Source: Desulfovibrio psychrotolerans (GTDB lineage Bacteria > Desulfobacterota > Desulfovibrionia > Desulfovibrionales > Desulfovibrionaceae). From it: a stretch of 64,000 nucleotides of DNA. Made by a program: the position numbers and the translations under genes. This document shows, in pieces, positions 1-9,875 of the stretch. Location of the stretch: positions 186,001 through 250,000 of the forward strand of contig NZ_BLVP01000010.1 of the NCBI RefSeq assembly GCF_013340305.1, in the 5' to 3' direction. The notes below the pieces were generated by a model, which saw only the letters and a program-made list of their open reading frames with translations, made no database searches and was not told where the DNA came from. Numbering within the stretch: the first letter of the stretch is position 1; every line of letters starts with the position of its first letter.

Positions 1-159
1 TATGCTGCCCTGGGGGGTGAACGAGGCGGAGTCCGTGTCAGGGTTGCCGGTCCCCATGCCCATGCATCCGGAAAGGGCCGTTGCCCACAGCAGGCAGCAG
101 ACGGTCAGCAATAGGGAAACCCGCCCGGTGCGGGGAGTCGTGGTGGTGGTATGATGCAC
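1..159 (-). CDS. Lipoprotein, N-terminal part (runs off the left edge)
   Basis: A reading frame starting with GTG at 159 stays open to the window edge (53 codons seen). A clear Shine-Dalgarno (GGAGGAAAC) lies directly before the GTG. The peptide has a short Thr/Arg-rich N-region, a hydrophobic stretch (residues 15-29) and the lipobox LSGC with Cys32 as the likely lipidated residue, followed by a Gly/Asp/Thr-rich linker. This is a typical class II signal peptide, so the product is probably exported and membrane-anchored. It follows leuB by 267 bp on the same strand. The mature domain lies outside the window, so no function can be given. Confidence 0.75.
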   Translation of the reverse strand, partial: MHHTTTTTPRTGRVSLLLTVCCLLWATALSGCMGMGTGNPDTDSASFTPQGSI

Positions 160-242
160 CGTTTCCTCCGAATGTACGCGATGGGGCGTATGATAGCGCA
201 GCGCGGGGCAAAATCCAAGAAAATCCGGCATGCCCGGCCTGA

Positions 243-290
243 ATATACGTTAGGACATACGCCAGGGCATACGTCTGGCCATACCCGTGG
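243..290. repeat. Four 12-bp degenerate tandem units
   Basis: Four contiguous 12-mers (ATATACGTTAGG, ACATACGCCAGG, GCATACGTCTGG, CCATACCCGTGG) share the pattern nnATACgynnGG. They lie between leuB and the lipoprotein gene. Non-coding as far as can be seen. Confidence 0.7.
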
Positions 291-327
291 CTGTGCCACT
301 TGGCCCATTCGCGCCGGTTGCGAACAG

Positions 328-362
328 CCCCGGAGCACCGGAACACATCCGGCACTCCGGGG
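328..362. other. Strong hairpin downstream of leuB
   Basis: Arms 328-342 and 348-362 form a 15-bp stem with two central mismatches and a 5-nt loop (CCCCGGAG.CCGGA / TCCGG.CTCCGGGG). It lies 65 bp beyond the leuB stop. No T-run follows on either strand, so it may protect the mRNA end or act as a weak terminator rather than a classical intrinsic one. Confidence 0.55.
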
Positions 363-426
363 CACATTAGATGCACCGTATGCGCAGCCTGCGCAAACAG
401 GCTTAAAGGGCGCGCTCCGTGTCCGG

Positions 427-1500
427 CTAAATGCGCTCCGCCACCAGATTGCCCATGGTGTTGCAGCCCACAAGGCTTTTGCCTTCTTCCATGATGTCGC
501 CTGTGCGGTAGCCTTCCTGCAGCACGCGCTGCACGGCGTTTTCAATGGCTTGTGCCTCGTCGTTCAGGCTGAAGGCATAGCGCAGCATCATGGCCACGGA
601 AAGGATGGTGGCCAGCGGGTTGGCCTTGTTCTGGCCTGCGATATCCGGCGCGGAACCATGGATGGGCTCGTACAGGCCGGGACCGCCCGCGCCCAGAGAG
701 GCCGAGGGCAGCATGCCTATGGAACCGGTGATGACTGCCGCCTCGTCGGAAAGGATGTCGCCGAACAGGTTGCCCGTGACAATAACATCAAACTGGTTGG
801 GGTTGCGTACCAGCTGCATGGCGGCGTTATCAACATACATGTGGGTGAGTTCCACTTCGGGATACTCCTTGGCAACCTCTTCCACCACCTCGCGCCACAG
901 GCGGGAAACTTCCAGCACGTTGGCCTTGTCCACCGAGCAGAGACGCTTTTCGCGCTTCATGGCGGCGTCAAAGGCAAGGCGGGCGATGCGGCGCACTTCT
1001 TCTTCATCATACACCATGGTGTTAAAGGCGGTCATCTTGCCGTCGCGCATTTCGCGGCCCACGGGCTGCCCGAAATAGATGCAGCCTGTGAGTTCGCGCA
1101 CCACCATAACGTCAATGCCGTCCTTCACAATGTCCGGGCGCAGAAAGCAGGCCTGTGCCAGTTCGGGGAACAGCTTGGCCGGACGCAGGTTGGCAAACAG
1201 CCCCAGCGCCTTGCGGATGCCCAAAAGGCCCTTCTCGGGCCGTCTGTCTCCGGGCAGGGTATCCCATTTGGGACCGCCCACCGCGCCCAGCAGCACGGCA
1301 TCGGCTGCCTTGCACGCGGCCACGGTTTCGTCCGGCAGCGGGTTTCCCGTGGCGTCTATGGCCACGCCGCCGATGAGCGCGTTGCTGTATTCCACGGTGT
1401 GACCGAATTTTGCGGCCACCTTGTCCAGCACAGCCACCGCCTGTTCCACAATTTCAGGGCCTATGCCGTCACCCGGCATCAGGCATATCTTCATATTCAT
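427..1500 (-). CDS. leuB: 3-isopropylmalate dehydrogenase
   Basis: Oxidises and decarboxylates 3-isopropylmalate to 2-oxoisocaproate with NAD+, the third step of leucine synthesis in the cytoplasm. The 357-residue product begins [17 protein letters not shown], the family's N-terminal nucleotide-site signature. It carries the substrate-site arginines ([18 protein letters not shown]), the motif [13 protein letters not shown] with the metal-binding aspartates, and the adenosine-site segment [21 protein letters not shown]. The ATG at 1500 is preceded by GGAG at 7 nt; a TTG 12 nt upstream is less likely. It is the last leu gene, 137 bp after leuD. Length and motifs are ordinary for bacterial LeuB. 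Confidence 0.97.
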   Translation of the reverse strand: MNMKICLMPGDGIGPEIVEQAVAVLDKVAAKFGHTVEYSNALIGGVAIDATGNPLPDETVAACKAADAVLLGAVGGPKWDTLPGDRRPEKGLLGIRKALGLFANLRPAKLFPELAQACFLRPDIVKDGIDVMVVRELTGCIYFGQPVGREMRDGKMTAFNTMVYDEEEVRRIARLAFDAAMKREKRLCSVDKANVLEVSRLWREVVEEVAKEYPEVELTHMYVDNAAMQLVRNPNQFDVIVTGNLFGDILSDEAAVITGSIGMLPSASLGAGGPGLYEPIHGSAPDIAGQNKANPLATILSVAMMLRYAFSLNDEAQAIENAVQRVLQEGYRTGDIMEEGKSLVGCNTMGNLVAERI

Positions 1501-1637
1501 GACCGACTCCAACGAAGAAGAGTGAGTTTTGTACTTATGAGTTTGTGTAATGCCTCCGGCGGACAGGGCAGAGCCCTGAACGCGAAGTGCGGAGTTGTCC
1601 GGCAGAGGCGTTCTTCCACAATAACCCTTCCGCTACG

Positions 1638-2132
1638 TTACGCGTTCAGCTTTTCCCTGACGTAGGGGATGAGTCCGCCCTTGTCGAGAAACTCGCGCAT
1701 AAACGCGGGCAGCGGCGGATAGGTTATCTCCGTGCCCGTGGTCCTGTTGGTGATGACACCCTTTTCAATGTCCACGCTTATGGTGTCGTGGTCGTTGATC
1801 TTGTGTATGTCATCGCCGATTTCTATGAGCAGAAGCCCCATGTTGAAGCTGTTGCGGTAGAAGATACGGGCGAAGGAGTGGGCGATAACCACCGGAATGC
1901 CCGCGCCGAGAATGGAAATGGGCGCGTGCTCGCGGGAAGAGCCGCAGCCGAAGTTCTCTCCGCCGACCATTATGTCGCCTTCCTTGACGCGCTTAACCCA
2001 TCCGGCCTCAAGGCCTTCCATGCAGTTGGCCCCCAGTTCCTTGGTGTCTGTGGTGACAAGGAAGCGGGCGGGGATGATGGCGTCGGTATCGATATGGTCA
2101 CCCACCTTGTGGGCAGTACCCTGATAGCTCAT
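1638..2132 (-). CDS. leuD: 3-isopropylmalate dehydratase small subunit
   Basis: Swivel-domain subunit that pairs with LeuC to isomerise 2- to 3-isopropylmalate. The 164-residue product starts [24 protein letters not shown] and contains [15 protein letters not shown], the loop that closes over the 4Fe-4S active site held by LeuC. The length matches the short LeuD form common in anaerobes and archaea rather than the roughly 200-residue enterobacterial form. Start ATG has GGAG 8 nt upstream. It lies 155 bp downstream of leuC; the gap is G+C-rich with small hairpins but no evident gene. Confidence 0.96.
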   Translation of the reverse strand: MSYQGTAHKVGDHIDTDAIIPARFLVTTDTKELGANCMEGLEAGWVKRVKEGDIMVGGENFGCGSSREHAPISILGAGIPVVIAHSFARIFYRNSFNMGLLLIEIGDDIHKINDHDTISVDIEKGVITNRTTGTEITYPPLPAFMREFLDKGGLIPYVREKLNA

Positions 2133-2287
2133 GTGTAAACTCCTTGTATCGGCCCTGTCCCGGTTACGCCGGGGCCGGGCCGCAACGATTGGTATGTCGC
2201 CGCTCGGGGCGCCGGGGCCGTTGTCCCTGCCGGGTCCGGGCAGTGCCCGGCGGCGGGAGGCACGGCCTGCCGAAGCGCCGCAGACTG

Positions 2288-3544
2288 TTACAGTGCGCGC
2301 GGGTCGGCAATTTCGCCCGCCACTGCGGAGGCGGCTGCCACGCAGGGGCTGGAGAGGTACACTTCCGACTCAAGGCTGCCCATGCGGCCCCTGAAGTTGC
2401 GGTTGGTGGTGGCTATGGCCACTTCGCCGTCCGCGAGAATGCCCATATGCCCGCCCAGACAGGGACCGCAGGTGGCGGGTCCCACTATGCAGCCCGCTTC
2501 CATAAAGATTTCAATAAGGCCTTCGCGCAGAGCCTGCTTCCAGATATTGGGGGTGGCGGGCAGAATGATGGTGCGCACGTGCTTGGCCACCTTGCGGCCC
2601 TTGAGAATGGCGGCTGCCTCGCGCAGGTCGCTTATGCGGCCGTTTGTGCAGGAGCCTACAACCACCTGATCAACGCGCACGTTCTTCACCTCTTCCACGG
2701 GGCGCACGTTGTCCGGCAGGTGGGGGCAGGCAATCTGCGGCGACATGCCGGAAACATCAAAGGCCACGGTGCGCTCGTACACCGCGCCGGGGCCAGCGGT
2801 CAGGAGCTGGTCCGTGCGGCCGCGCGCGGCGGTGTAGGCAAGGGTCTTTGCGTCGGCGGGAAAGAGGCCGCACTTGCCGCCCGCCTCAATGGCCATGTTG
2901 GCAATGCACATGCGCCCTTCCACGTCCAGCGCGTCCACCACGGGTCCGGAAAATTCCAGCGCCTTGTACAGGGCACCGGCCACGCCTATTTCGCCGATAA
3001 GCCTGAGCACAAGGTCTTTCGCACCCACATGTGCGGGCATGGTGCCGCTGTACTCCACGCGGATGGTGGGCGGAACCTTGAACCACGTGCTGCCCAGCGC
3101 CATGGCTCCGGCCACGTCCGTGGAACCGAGGCCGGTGGCAAACGCCCCAAGGCCGCCGTAGGTGCAGGTGTGGGAGTCTGCGCCCACCACAATGTCGCCG
3201 GGTCCCACAAGGCCCAGCTCCGGCAGCAGGGCGTGTTCCACGCCGCAGTCGCCGCCTTCGTAGTAGTGGGTTATTTCCTGCTCGGCCGCAAATTCGCGGA
3301 CACCCTTGACCTGAATGGCAGACTCTATGTCCTTTTGCGGGGTGAAATGGTCCATGACAAGCGCCACGCGGTCTTTGTCAAATACCTTCTGTGCGCCCAT
3401 GGCGCGGAAGGACTTGATGGCCAGCGGTGCGGTAATGTCGTTGGCAAGGGCCAGCGAGACGTTGCACTGGACAATCTGTCCCGCCTCGGTGATCTCCTGT
3501 GCCGTGTGCTTCTGCAGAATCTTCTGCACGAGGGTATGAGCCAT
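2288..3544 (-). CDS. leuC: 3-isopropylmalate dehydratase large subunit
   Basis: Aconitase-family subunit that binds the 4Fe-4S cluster and the substrate. Of 418 residues, visible motifs are the [25 protein letters not shown] segment (first cluster Cys), [13 protein letters not shown] (second Cys region) and [18 protein letters not shown] (remaining cluster Cys). Length fits the short, homoaconitase-like LeuC class that partners short LeuD proteins. The ATG starts 1 bp after the leuA stop codon and its GGAGG lies inside the leuA 3' end, so translation is probably coupled to leuA. Confidence 0.97.
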   Translation of the reverse strand: MAHTLVQKILQKHTAQEITEAGQIVQCNVSLALANDITAPLAIKSFRAMGAQKVFDKDRVALVMDHFTPQKDIESAIQVKGVREFAAEQEITHYYEGGDCGVEHALLPELGLVGPGDIVVGADSHTCTYGGLGAFATGLGSTDVAGAMALGSTWFKVPPTIRVEYSGTMPAHVGAKDLVLRLIGEIGVAGALYKALEFSGPVVDALDVEGRMCIANMAIEAGGKCGLFPADAKTLAYTAARGRTDQLLTAGPGAVYERTVAFDVSGMSPQIACPHLPDNVRPVEEVKNVRVDQVVVGSCTNGRISDLREAAAILKGRKVAKHVRTIILPATPNIWKQALREGLIEIFMEAGCIVGPATCGPCLGGHMGILADGEVAIATTNRNFRGRMGSLESEVYLSSPCVAAASAVAGEIADPRAL

Positions 3545-3545
3545 C

Positions 3546-5069
3546 CTATTTGTCCTCCTTTTCCTTCTTCGCCAGCCTGTTCAGCGCGTTCAGATACGCG
3601 CGCGCGCTGGCGACGATAATATCCGGTGCGGAACCGCGTCCCACGGACTCGATGCCGTTTTCTTCCAGCCGCACGGTCACCTCACCCTGCGCATCGCTGC
3701 CGCCGGTAATGGCGTTCACCGTGTAACGCTTAAGCTGCGGGCTGCGGCCCACAATCTGCGCAATGGAGTTGAATACCGCGTCTATGGGGCCCACGCCAAA
3801 GGTGGTGTGCCGCATCTCTTCATCATTCACGTCCATAACCACGGCGGCAGAGGGCGGAACGCCCACGTCGCTGGCCTGCACGGAGAGGTGCTTCAGGCGG
3901 TATTTGTCCGGTATGCGGAAGACCTCTTCATGGATGAGGGCTTCGATGTCTTCGTCGTATACTTTTTCTTTTTTGTCCGCGAGACGTTTGATGGCCTCGA
4001 AAACAATCTGAATCTGCTCATCGTCCAGCCTGTAGCCAAGCTCTTCCACCTTGCCCTTTATGGCGTTGCGGCCGGAATGCTTGCCGAGCACTATTTCCGT
4101 CTTCAGGCGTCCCACGGATTCAGGGGTCATTATCTCGTAGGTTTCGCGGTTCTTGAGCATGCCGTCCTGATGAATGCCCGATTCATGGGCAAAGGCGTTG
4201 GGGCCTACTATGGCCTTGTAGGGCGGTATGGCCTGCCCGATGATCATGGAGAGCAGGCGGCAGGTGGGAAAAAGCTGTTCGGTCTGGATGCGGTTTTCCA
4301 GCCCGTAGTAGCCGGAGCGGGTGCGCAGGGCCATGACCACCTCTTCCAGCGAGGCGTTGCCCGCGCGTTCACCTATGCCGCTTATGGTCACCTCTGCCTG
4401 CCGCGCACCGGCCTTGAGCGCAGAGAGCGTGTTGGCCACGGCGAGTCCCAGGTCGTTATGGCAGTGCACGCTGAACACGGCCTTATGGCTGTTCGCGGCC
4501 TTTTCCATGACATAGGCCACCATTTCGCCGAACTCCTGCGGCTGTGCGTAGCCCACGGTATCGGGAATGTTAATGGTCGTGGCTCCGGCGTCTATGGCGG
4601 TTTCCACCACACGGGCAAGGAAGTCCCAGTCGGAGCGCGAGGCGTCTTCCGCCGAAAACTCCACGTTGGAGGTGTAGCGGGCGGCGTACTTCACGGCCTC
4701 GCGGGCCATTTCCAGCACCTGTGCCGGTTCCTTGCGCAGCTTGTACTGCATGTGCACGGGGCTGGTAGCGATAAAGGTGTGTATGCGGGGGTTGGCACCG
4801 CCCTTTATGGCTTCCCAGCAACGGTCTATATCCGGCTCTATGGCGCGGCACAGGCCCGCCACCTGCACGTCTCTGATGGTGTTCGCAATGGCCTGCACGG
4901 CTTCGAAGTCGCCCTGGCTGGCGGCGGGAAACCCGGCTTCCATGATGTCTACGCCCAGCGTTTCCAGCTGGCGGGCGAGGCGGATCTTCTCCTGCATGTT
5001 CATGGTTGCACCGGGGGACTGTTCGCCGTCACGCAGGGTGGTATCGAATATGAAAACCTTGTCGGACAT
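3546..5069 (-). CDS. leuA: 2-isopropylmalate synthase
   Basis: Condenses acetyl-CoA with 2-oxoisovalerate, the committed step of leucine synthesis. The 507-residue product opens with [16 protein letters not shown] (metal and substrate site of the DRE-TIM barrel), contains [19 protein letters not shown] (metal-binding His-x-His) and [13 protein letters not shown], and ends with a C-terminal regulatory LeuA allosteric domain (about residues 370-500), so leucine feedback inhibition is expected. The ATG is preceded by AAAAGGAG at 8 nt. First gene of the leuACDB run; a candidate leader ORF lies 51 bp upstream. Confidence 0.97.
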   Translation of the reverse strand: MSDKVFIFDTTLRDGEQSPGATMNMQEKIRLARQLETLGVDIMEAGFPAASQGDFEAVQAIANTIRDVQVAGLCRAIEPDIDRCWEAIKGGANPRIHTFIATSPVHMQYKLRKEPAQVLEMAREAVKYAARYTSNVEFSAEDASRSDWDFLARVVETAIDAGATTINIPDTVGYAQPQEFGEMVAYVMEKAANSHKAVFSVHCHNDLGLAVANTLSALKAGARQAEVTISGIGERAGNASLEEVVMALRTRSGYYGLENRIQTEQLFPTCRLLSMIIGQAIPPYKAIVGPNAFAHESGIHQDGMLKNRETYEIMTPESVGRLKTEIVLGKHSGRNAIKGKVEELGYRLDDEQIQIVFEAIKRLADKKEKVYDEDIEALIHEEVFRIPDKYRLKHLSVQASDVGVPPSAAVVMDVNDEEMRHTTFGVGPIDAVFNSIAQIVGRSPQLKRYTVNAITGGSDAQGEVTVRLEENGIESVGRGSAPDIIVASARAYLNALNRLAKKEKEDK

Positions 5070-5120
5070 GGTGATTGCTCCTTTTCTCGCGGCATGCCGC
5101 GTCTGTTGTTTGTTCAGGCA

Positions 5121-5246
5121 TTATCTCTGCTGCGCAGGCTGCCCGGTGTACCGGGCTGCCTTGCGTAGTCGGAGGTTGGCAAACTGCCTGACAAACGACA
5201 GGTGGTTCAGGTGCCTGCGCTGCATGTGTACGACTGCGTGTGCCAT
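5121..5246 (-). CDS. Candidate 41-residue leader ORF upstream of leuA
   Basis: A 42-codon frame (ATG to TAA) with a good Shine-Dalgarno (GGAG, 6 nt before ATG) ends 51 bp before the leuA start. The peptide begins MAHAVVHMQRRHLNHLSFVR and holds Leu codons at 13, 16, 25 and 27 plus four His and many Arg. Its end overlaps a CCCGG-TACA-CCGGG hairpin, and a perfect palindrome GCGGCATGCCGC (5089-5100) sits just before the leuA ribosome site. There is no run of Leu codons and no U-tract terminator, so this is not a classical attenuator. It may be a regulatory upstream ORF or a small protein; the product is not recognised. Confidence 0.45.
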   Translation of the reverse strand: MAHAVVHMQRRHLNHLSFVRQFANLRLRKAARYTGQPAQQR

Positions 5247-5344
5247 CAGGTGCTCCTATGGCCTTGTGCGGAACGGTCCGCGTTGCTTGCTGCCTGCCCG
5301 CCTTACACTGCAAGGGGGCGAAGTATACACGAAATGAAAAGGGG

Positions 5345-5390
5345 GAAAAGAGGAGTGTGACTACTCACACGACCTAGGAAGATAGGTCGT
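5345..5390 (-). terminator. Tandem hairpins at the end of pssA
   Basis: On the minus strand an 8-bp stem (5369-5376 with 5383-5390) overlaps the pssA stop codon. It is followed at once by GTGTGA-gtag-TCACAC (5355-5370) and then TCCTCTTTT. The second hairpin with its T-rich tail is a plausible intrinsic terminator or attenuator between pssA and the leu genes. Confidence 0.55.
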
Positions 5391-6126
5391 TTAGTAGCTT
5401 GGGAGAACGCCGGGATAGGTAGGCGAAGGTGTATACGGGGCCGGAAATGATGTATCCGGCAAACACCAGAAATCCCAGCAGCTTCGGCTCGGAAGCCACG
5501 AGCACGAAGATGAGGATGGCAGAAACCATCGAAGAGAACGGATGGGCCTTGAGAAACCCGTATTCCTTGAAGGATGCGTAGCGCACCCGGCTGACCATGA
5601 GGAAGGAAGTAATCAGGGTGGCGCCAAGGGCAAAGGCACCGAAATGGTCCTGCAGATACTCCGGCAGATACGGGGCAAAGAAGACCATGGTGGCAAGGGT
5701 GCAGCCGCCCGCAGGTGTGGGCAGGCCTATGAAGAACTTTTTGGGCGTAACGGCGGTGGATATGTTGAACCGTGCCAGACGCAGCGCGCCGCATGCGGCA
5801 AAGAGAAACGCCACGGCTATGCCCAAGCGGCCAAAGTCCTGCAGGTGCCACATGTAGATCATGAAGGCAGGAACAACGCAAAAGGCCACAAGGTCTACCA
5901 GCGAGTCGTACTGTACGCCGAATTCGCTGGCAGTGTTGGTCAGGCGGGCCACCTTGCCGTCCAGCCCGTCCATGAGGGCAGAAAAGAGCACGGCCATGGC
6001 GCAACCTTCAAAATTCCCCTGCGCAGCCCAGATCAGCCCCAGAAAACCTGAAAACAGGCTTGCCGTGGTGAAGAGGTTGGGGAGAATGTACACACCCCTG
6101 CGGGGGGTGGCGCGTTGCGTGCTCAT
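5374..6126 (-). CDS. pssA: CDP-diacylglycerol-serine O-phosphatidyltransferase
   Basis: Inner-membrane enzyme that makes phosphatidylserine from CDP-diacylglycerol and serine, feeding Psd. The 250-residue product carries the full CDP-alcohol phosphotransferase motif DG-x2-AR-x8-G-x3-D-x3-D at residues 56-78 (D56, G57, A60, R61, G70, D74, D78) and several hydrophobic helices. The start at 6126 has only a weak ribosome site; no better one is seen. It follows psd by 51 bp on the same strand, the usual psd-pssA pair, and lies upstream of leuA. Confidence 0.93.
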   Translation of the reverse strand: MSTQRATPRRGVYILPNLFTTASLFSGFLGLIWAAQGNFEGCAMAVLFSALMDGLDGKVARLTNTASEFGVQYDSLVDLVAFCVVPAFMIYMWHLQDFGRLGIAVAFLFAACGALRLARFNISTAVTPKKFFIGLPTPAGGCTLATMVFFAPYLPEYLQDHFGAFALGATLITSFLMVSRVRYASFKEYGFLKAHPFSSMVSAILIFVLVASEPKLLGFLVFAGYIISGPVYTFAYLSRRSPKLLNDLSS

Positions 6127-6177
6127 GCGTCTGCCGTGTGTCTTTTTTTCAATGAATCCGGCTCGTGCCGTGTGGTA

Positions 6178-6834
6178 TTACGGGTTGCCGCCGTCCCGCT
6201 TGCGGGCAAGAACGGTCTGGCCTGCGAACACCTGTTCGCCAACACTTACAGAGGGAACATAGTCGTCCGGAAGGTAAAGGTCAACCCGCGAGCCGAATTT
6301 GATCATGCCGAACCGCTCGCCGCGGGCAAGGCTGTCGCCTTCATCCACGCGGCAGACAATGCGCCGGGCAATAAGCCCTGCAATCTGCACCATGGTCCAG
6401 TGGCGTCCCTCGGTGTCCTGCATATTGTAGGCGCAGCGTTCGTTGTCGGTGCTGGCCTTGTCCCATGCGGCGTTCAGGTACTTGCCGGGATGGTACGAAA
6501 TGGCAGCCACCGTACCCGCCACAGGGGCGCGGTTCACATGCACGCTGAACACGTTCATGAATACGCAGATGCACTGGCGCGGTTCGCCGGTAAAGGGGTC
6601 CGGCATGTGCTGCACCTTGATTATCTTGCCGTCGGCAGGGCTTACGGCAAGGTCGGGCGCGGTGGGCACCACGCGTTCCGGGTCGCGGAAAAAGTGCAGG
6701 CAGAAGGCGAACAGCAGCAGAAACACCGTGGTCATGAACCAGCAGTCCATAAGGCCGAAGGCAATGGTGCCAAGGCCGGTGAGTGCCAGTGAGGGAACGC
6801 ATTCGGGAGTGAGGCCGATGGAAGCTTTGCGCAT
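6178..6834 (-). CDS. psd: Phosphatidylserine decarboxylase proenzyme (short, archaeal-type)
   Basis: Converts phosphatidylserine to phosphatidylethanolamine. At 218 residues it belongs to the short Psd class. The N-terminus has hydrophobic segments (about 12-48) followed by [10 protein letters not shown]. The self-cleavage site is visible as [11 protein letters not shown] with Gly181-Ser182; cleavage would turn the Ser into the pyruvoyl cofactor and give a small alpha chain of about 37 residues. No clear Shine-Dalgarno precedes the ATG. Pairs with pssA downstream; zwf ends 116 bp upstream. Confidence 0.92.
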   Translation of the reverse strand: MRKASIGLTPECVPSLALTGLGTIAFGLMDCWFMTTVFLLLFAFCLHFFRDPERVVPTAPDLAVSPADGKIIKVQHMPDPFTGEPRQCICVFMNVFSVHVNRAPVAGTVAAISYHPGKYLNAAWDKASTDNERCAYNMQDTEGRHWTMVQIAGLIARRIVCRVDEGDSLARGERFGMIKFGSRVDLYLPDDYVPSVSVGEQVFAGQTVLARKRDGGNP

Positions 6835-6950
6835 GGTATGCTTGGGCCGGGAACAGGTCGCCGGACTTTGCTTTCAGGTTCGGAAAATGGTGTGTAGCGT
6901 GTCGGATAGCCCAAAACGGGGCGGTTTGCAAATATTTCCGGTGCGCGGCC

Positions 6951-8543
6951 TCAGGGCTGCTCGTGCGTGCCGCCCATCTCCGGCGGTCTGCGCCAGCGCG
7001 CGCCGATGGACCGCATAAGCGCATCCGCCGCCTGCGGGCCCCAGCTTCCGGCAGGGTAGGTGTGCAGGGGGCAGCGTTGCGGGTGTGCTGCCCATTCGCT
7101 GAGTACGGGATCAATGAGCGACCATGCGGCCTCCACTTCCTCCCGCGACCAGAACAGGGTGCGGTCGCCCTGCATACAGTCCAGCAGCAGCCGTTCGTAG
7201 GCGTCCGGCGGGGTCACGCCGAAGATATCCTTGTACTTGAAGGAGAGCGCCATGGTGGACATGCACGACTTGGGACCGGGCTGCTTGGCCTGAATGGTCA
7301 GGTCTATGCCCTCGTCCGGCTGAATTTTCAGCACCAGCACGTTGGCGGGCATCTGCGCCTTGGAAGAAAGGCCGAACAGCACATGCGGCACCCGCCGGAA
7401 GGTGACGGCAATTTCCGTAACCTTGCGGTGCAGCGCCTTGCCGGAACGTAGCATAAAGGGCACACCCTGCCATCGCCAGTTATCGATAAGTACCTTTGCG
7501 GCAACGTAGGTTTCCGTCACGGAATCCGGGGCCACATCCGGCTCGTTGCGGTAGGCGGGCAGGGAGGAAGCCCCGCCGGGAGCCGCTTCGTACTGCGCAC
7601 GTACCACCCAGTTGCACAGTTCGCCGCCCGTATCTCCGCATGGCCATGGGCGCAGCGAGCGCATGAGCTTGACCCGCTCGTCGCGCACGCTTTCGGCCTG
7701 AAACGAGGCCGGAGGCTCCATGGCGGTTATGGCGAGCATCTGGAGCATGTGGTTCTGAAACATGTCGCGCAGGCAGCCTGCGTTGTCGTAGTAGCCGCCC
7801 CTGTGCTCCACGCCCAGCGATTCCGCCGTGGTTATCTGCACGTGGTCAATGTAGCGTCGGTTCCATAGCGGTTCAAAGATGGCGTTGGCAAAGCGGAACA
7901 TGAGCACAGACTGCACGGTCTCCTTGCCAAGGTAGTGGTCCATGCGGAAAATCTGCGAGGGGGCCAGCGTTCTGCCGAGCAGGCTGTCCAGATGCAGGGC
8001 GGAGGCAAGGTCGTGCCCGAAGGGTTTTTCAAACACCACCCGCGCCCACGGTCTGCCTTGCGGGCCTTCATCCGTGAGGTCGGCTTCCGCCAGCCGCCGG
8101 GTGACAACGGGGTGCAGGTCGGGCGGCAGGGCAAGGTAGAAGAGGCGGTTGCCTGTGGCGTCAAAGTCACGGTCGCAGGTGGAGCAGCGCATGGAAAGGC
8201 GTTCGTAGGCGCGGGGATCGTTGTAGTCGCCGGAAACATACCGGCACATGGCGAGAAAGGCGTCCAGCTTCTCCTGCGCCACGGCGGCGGGATGCTCCGC
8301 GTGGGCAGCGGTTATGGCCTCGCGCATGCGTCCGCGGAACTGCTCGTCCGTCATGTCTGAGCGGGCAAAGCCCAGAATGTAAAAGCGGGAAGGCAGCAGA
8401 TTGCGCAGATGCAGCCCGTACAGGGCAGGAATGAGCTTGCGCTGCACAAGGTCGCCCGATGCGCCGAAGACGACAATGCCGCAGTCCTCTGCCGAGGCTT
8501 CCGCGCAGACGTTGGGTTGTTGCAGGGTAAAACGCGTTTCCAC
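6951..8543 (-). CDS. zwf: Glucose-6-phosphate 1-dehydrogenase
   Basis: First enzyme of the oxidative pentose phosphate pathway, making 6-phosphogluconolactone and NAD(P)H. The 530-residue product has the nucleotide-binding signature FGASGDLVQRKL (residues 26-37) and the substrate/catalytic segment RMDHYLGKE (200-208), a Met variant of the usual RIDHYLGKE. The start is GTG at 8543 with AGGAG about 9 nt upstream. It lies 178 bp downstream of gnd on the same strand; no lactonase gene (pgl) is in the pair. Confidence 0.96.
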   Translation of the reverse strand: METRFTLQQPNVCAEASAEDCGIVVFGASGDLVQRKLIPALYGLHLRNLLPSRFYILGFARSDMTDEQFRGRMREAITAAHAEHPAAVAQEKLDAFLAMCRYVSGDYNDPRAYERLSMRCSTCDRDFDATGNRLFYLALPPDLHPVVTRRLAEADLTDEGPQGRPWARVVFEKPFGHDLASALHLDSLLGRTLAPSQIFRMDHYLGKETVQSVLMFRFANAIFEPLWNRRYIDHVQITTAESLGVEHRGGYYDNAGCLRDMFQNHMLQMLAITAMEPPASFQAESVRDERVKLMRSLRPWPCGDTGGELCNWVVRAQYEAAPGGASSLPAYRNEPDVAPDSVTETYVAAKVLIDNWRWQGVPFMLRSGKALHRKVTEIAVTFRRVPHVLFGLSSKAQMPANVLVLKIQPDEGIDLTIQAKQPGPKSCMSTMALSFKYKDIFGVTPPDAYERLLLDCMQGDRTLFWSREEVEAAWSLIDPVLSEWAAHPQRCPLHTYPAGSWGPQAADALMRSIGARWRRPPEMGGTHEQP

Positions 8544-8721
8544 GGGGGTGTCTCCTGTCTTTTCACGTGTTCACGACCCGTTGCCCCGGCGCGTGTAGTG
8601 CCGGTGCAGATTGCGGGGGGCACACACGCCGGATGGCCTATTCCGGTGCCATGCAGCCGGAGGCGGCGCAGGGCGCATACGCCAGCCGCGTCGGGCTGTG
8701 GCAGCCGTTATGGGGCGGCGG

Positions 8722-9621
8722 TCAGCTCCGTTTTACGGCATGCCCGCCAAACTCGTTCCGCAGGGCCGCCAGCACCCTGTTGGAAAAGGCGTTGTCCTGC
8801 CGGGAGGCAAAGCGGCGGTATAGCGCCTGCGCCAGCACGGGGGCGGCAACACCGTGGTGCACGGTTTCCAGCACGGTCCAGCGTCCCGCGCCGGAATCTT
8901 CCACGTAGCCCTGAATGGAATCCAGTTGCGGGTCTTTTTGCAGCGCGGCCTCCAGCAGTTCCAGCAGCCACGACCGCACCACGCTCCCCCTGTTCCACAG
9001 GGCAGCCACGGCGTGCAGGTCCAGACCGGGGAAGGGGCCTTCGCGCAGCAGCTGGAACCCTTCGCCGTAGGATTCCATCAGCGCGTATTCAATGCCGTTG
9101 TGGACCATCTTGACAAAATGCCCGGCCCCCACAGGTCCCACGTGCCGCCAGCCATCGGCGGGGGCAAGGGTATCCAGCGCGGGGGCGGCAAGGGCAACGT
9201 GGGCCGCATCGCCGCCCACCATGGTGCAGTAGCCTTCCTCCAGTCCCCAAATGCCGCCGGAAACGCCCGCGTCCACGTATCCTATGCCGCGTTCCGCCAG
9301 CATGGCCGCCTGCGGGGCATCGTCACGCCAGTAGGAGTTTGCCCCTTCTATCACCATGTCGCCGGGAGAGAGCAGACCCGCCAGTGTTTCCAGTGTCTGG
9401 CGGGTCACATCGCCCGCCGGGAGCATGCACCACACAATGCGCGGCTGCGGGAGCATCCGCACCATCGCTTCCGGTGAATCCGCTCCCTGCGCGCCTTCCT
9501 GTACCATCTGCCGCACCTTGTCGGCAGAGCGGTTCCACACAGTTACCGTGTGGCCGCCGCGCAACAGGCGGCGGGCCATGTTCATACCCATTCTGCCCAG
9601 ACCCATCATAGCTATGTGCAT
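8722..9621 (-). CDS. gnd: 6-phosphogluconate dehydrogenase, decarboxylating (short type)
   Basis: Oxidative decarboxylation of 6-phosphogluconate to ribulose 5-phosphate. The 299-residue product is of the short GntZ/YqeC-like class, not the 470-residue enterobacterial type. It starts MHIAMMGLGRMGMNMARRL (Rossmann glycines) and contains YVDAGVSGGIWGLEEGYCTMVGG (substrate loop) and GPVGAGHFVKMVHNGIEYALM (catalytic Lys/Asn region). The ATG at 9621 follows GAGGAAAAGGA; an upstream extension to 9708 lacks support. Likely cotranscribed with zwf. Confidence 0.93.
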   Translation of the reverse strand: MHIAMMGLGRMGMNMARRLLRGGHTVTVWNRSADKVRQMVQEGAQGADSPEAMVRMLPQPRIVWCMLPAGDVTRQTLETLAGLLSPGDMVIEGANSYWRDDAPQAAMLAERGIGYVDAGVSGGIWGLEEGYCTMVGGDAAHVALAAPALDTLAPADGWRHVGPVGAGHFVKMVHNGIEYALMESYGEGFQLLREGPFPGLDLHAVAALWNRGSVVRSWLLELLEAALQKDPQLDSIQGYVEDSGAGRWTVLETVHHGVAAPVLAQALYRRFASRQDNAFSNRVLAALRNEFGGHAVKRS

Positions 9622-9875
9622 GGAAGCTTCCTTTTCCTCGTTATGGTTGCGGCGCGGTTCAGCATGCGCGCGCCATATCACTTCATGATTCTGTCCACAT
9701 TCTATCAACAGAGTGCCATGCGAATGACGGCCATATTCCTTTGCTGCACAGCGGGCGCAGAGCAGGGGAAAGGCTTATCCCACCGTAGCCCAAGGAGTGC
9801 GTCATGGCAACGGAAAGCGCCGTTTGCCGCGCTTACGCGATTTGCCTTCCCCCGTTTTCCTGCTAGGGTGCGGCC

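Noticed and set aside
151-1665. Plus-strand 504-codon open frame over leuB
   Set aside because: Complement shadow of leuB; no motif or ribosome site, and leuB is unambiguous.
2144-5168. Long plus-strand frames antisense to leuC and leuA
   Set aside because: Shadow frames of well-identified enzymes.
5121-5246. Classical leucine attenuator
   Set aside because: No consecutive Leu codons and no GC stem with U-run before leuA; kept only as a candidate leader ORF.
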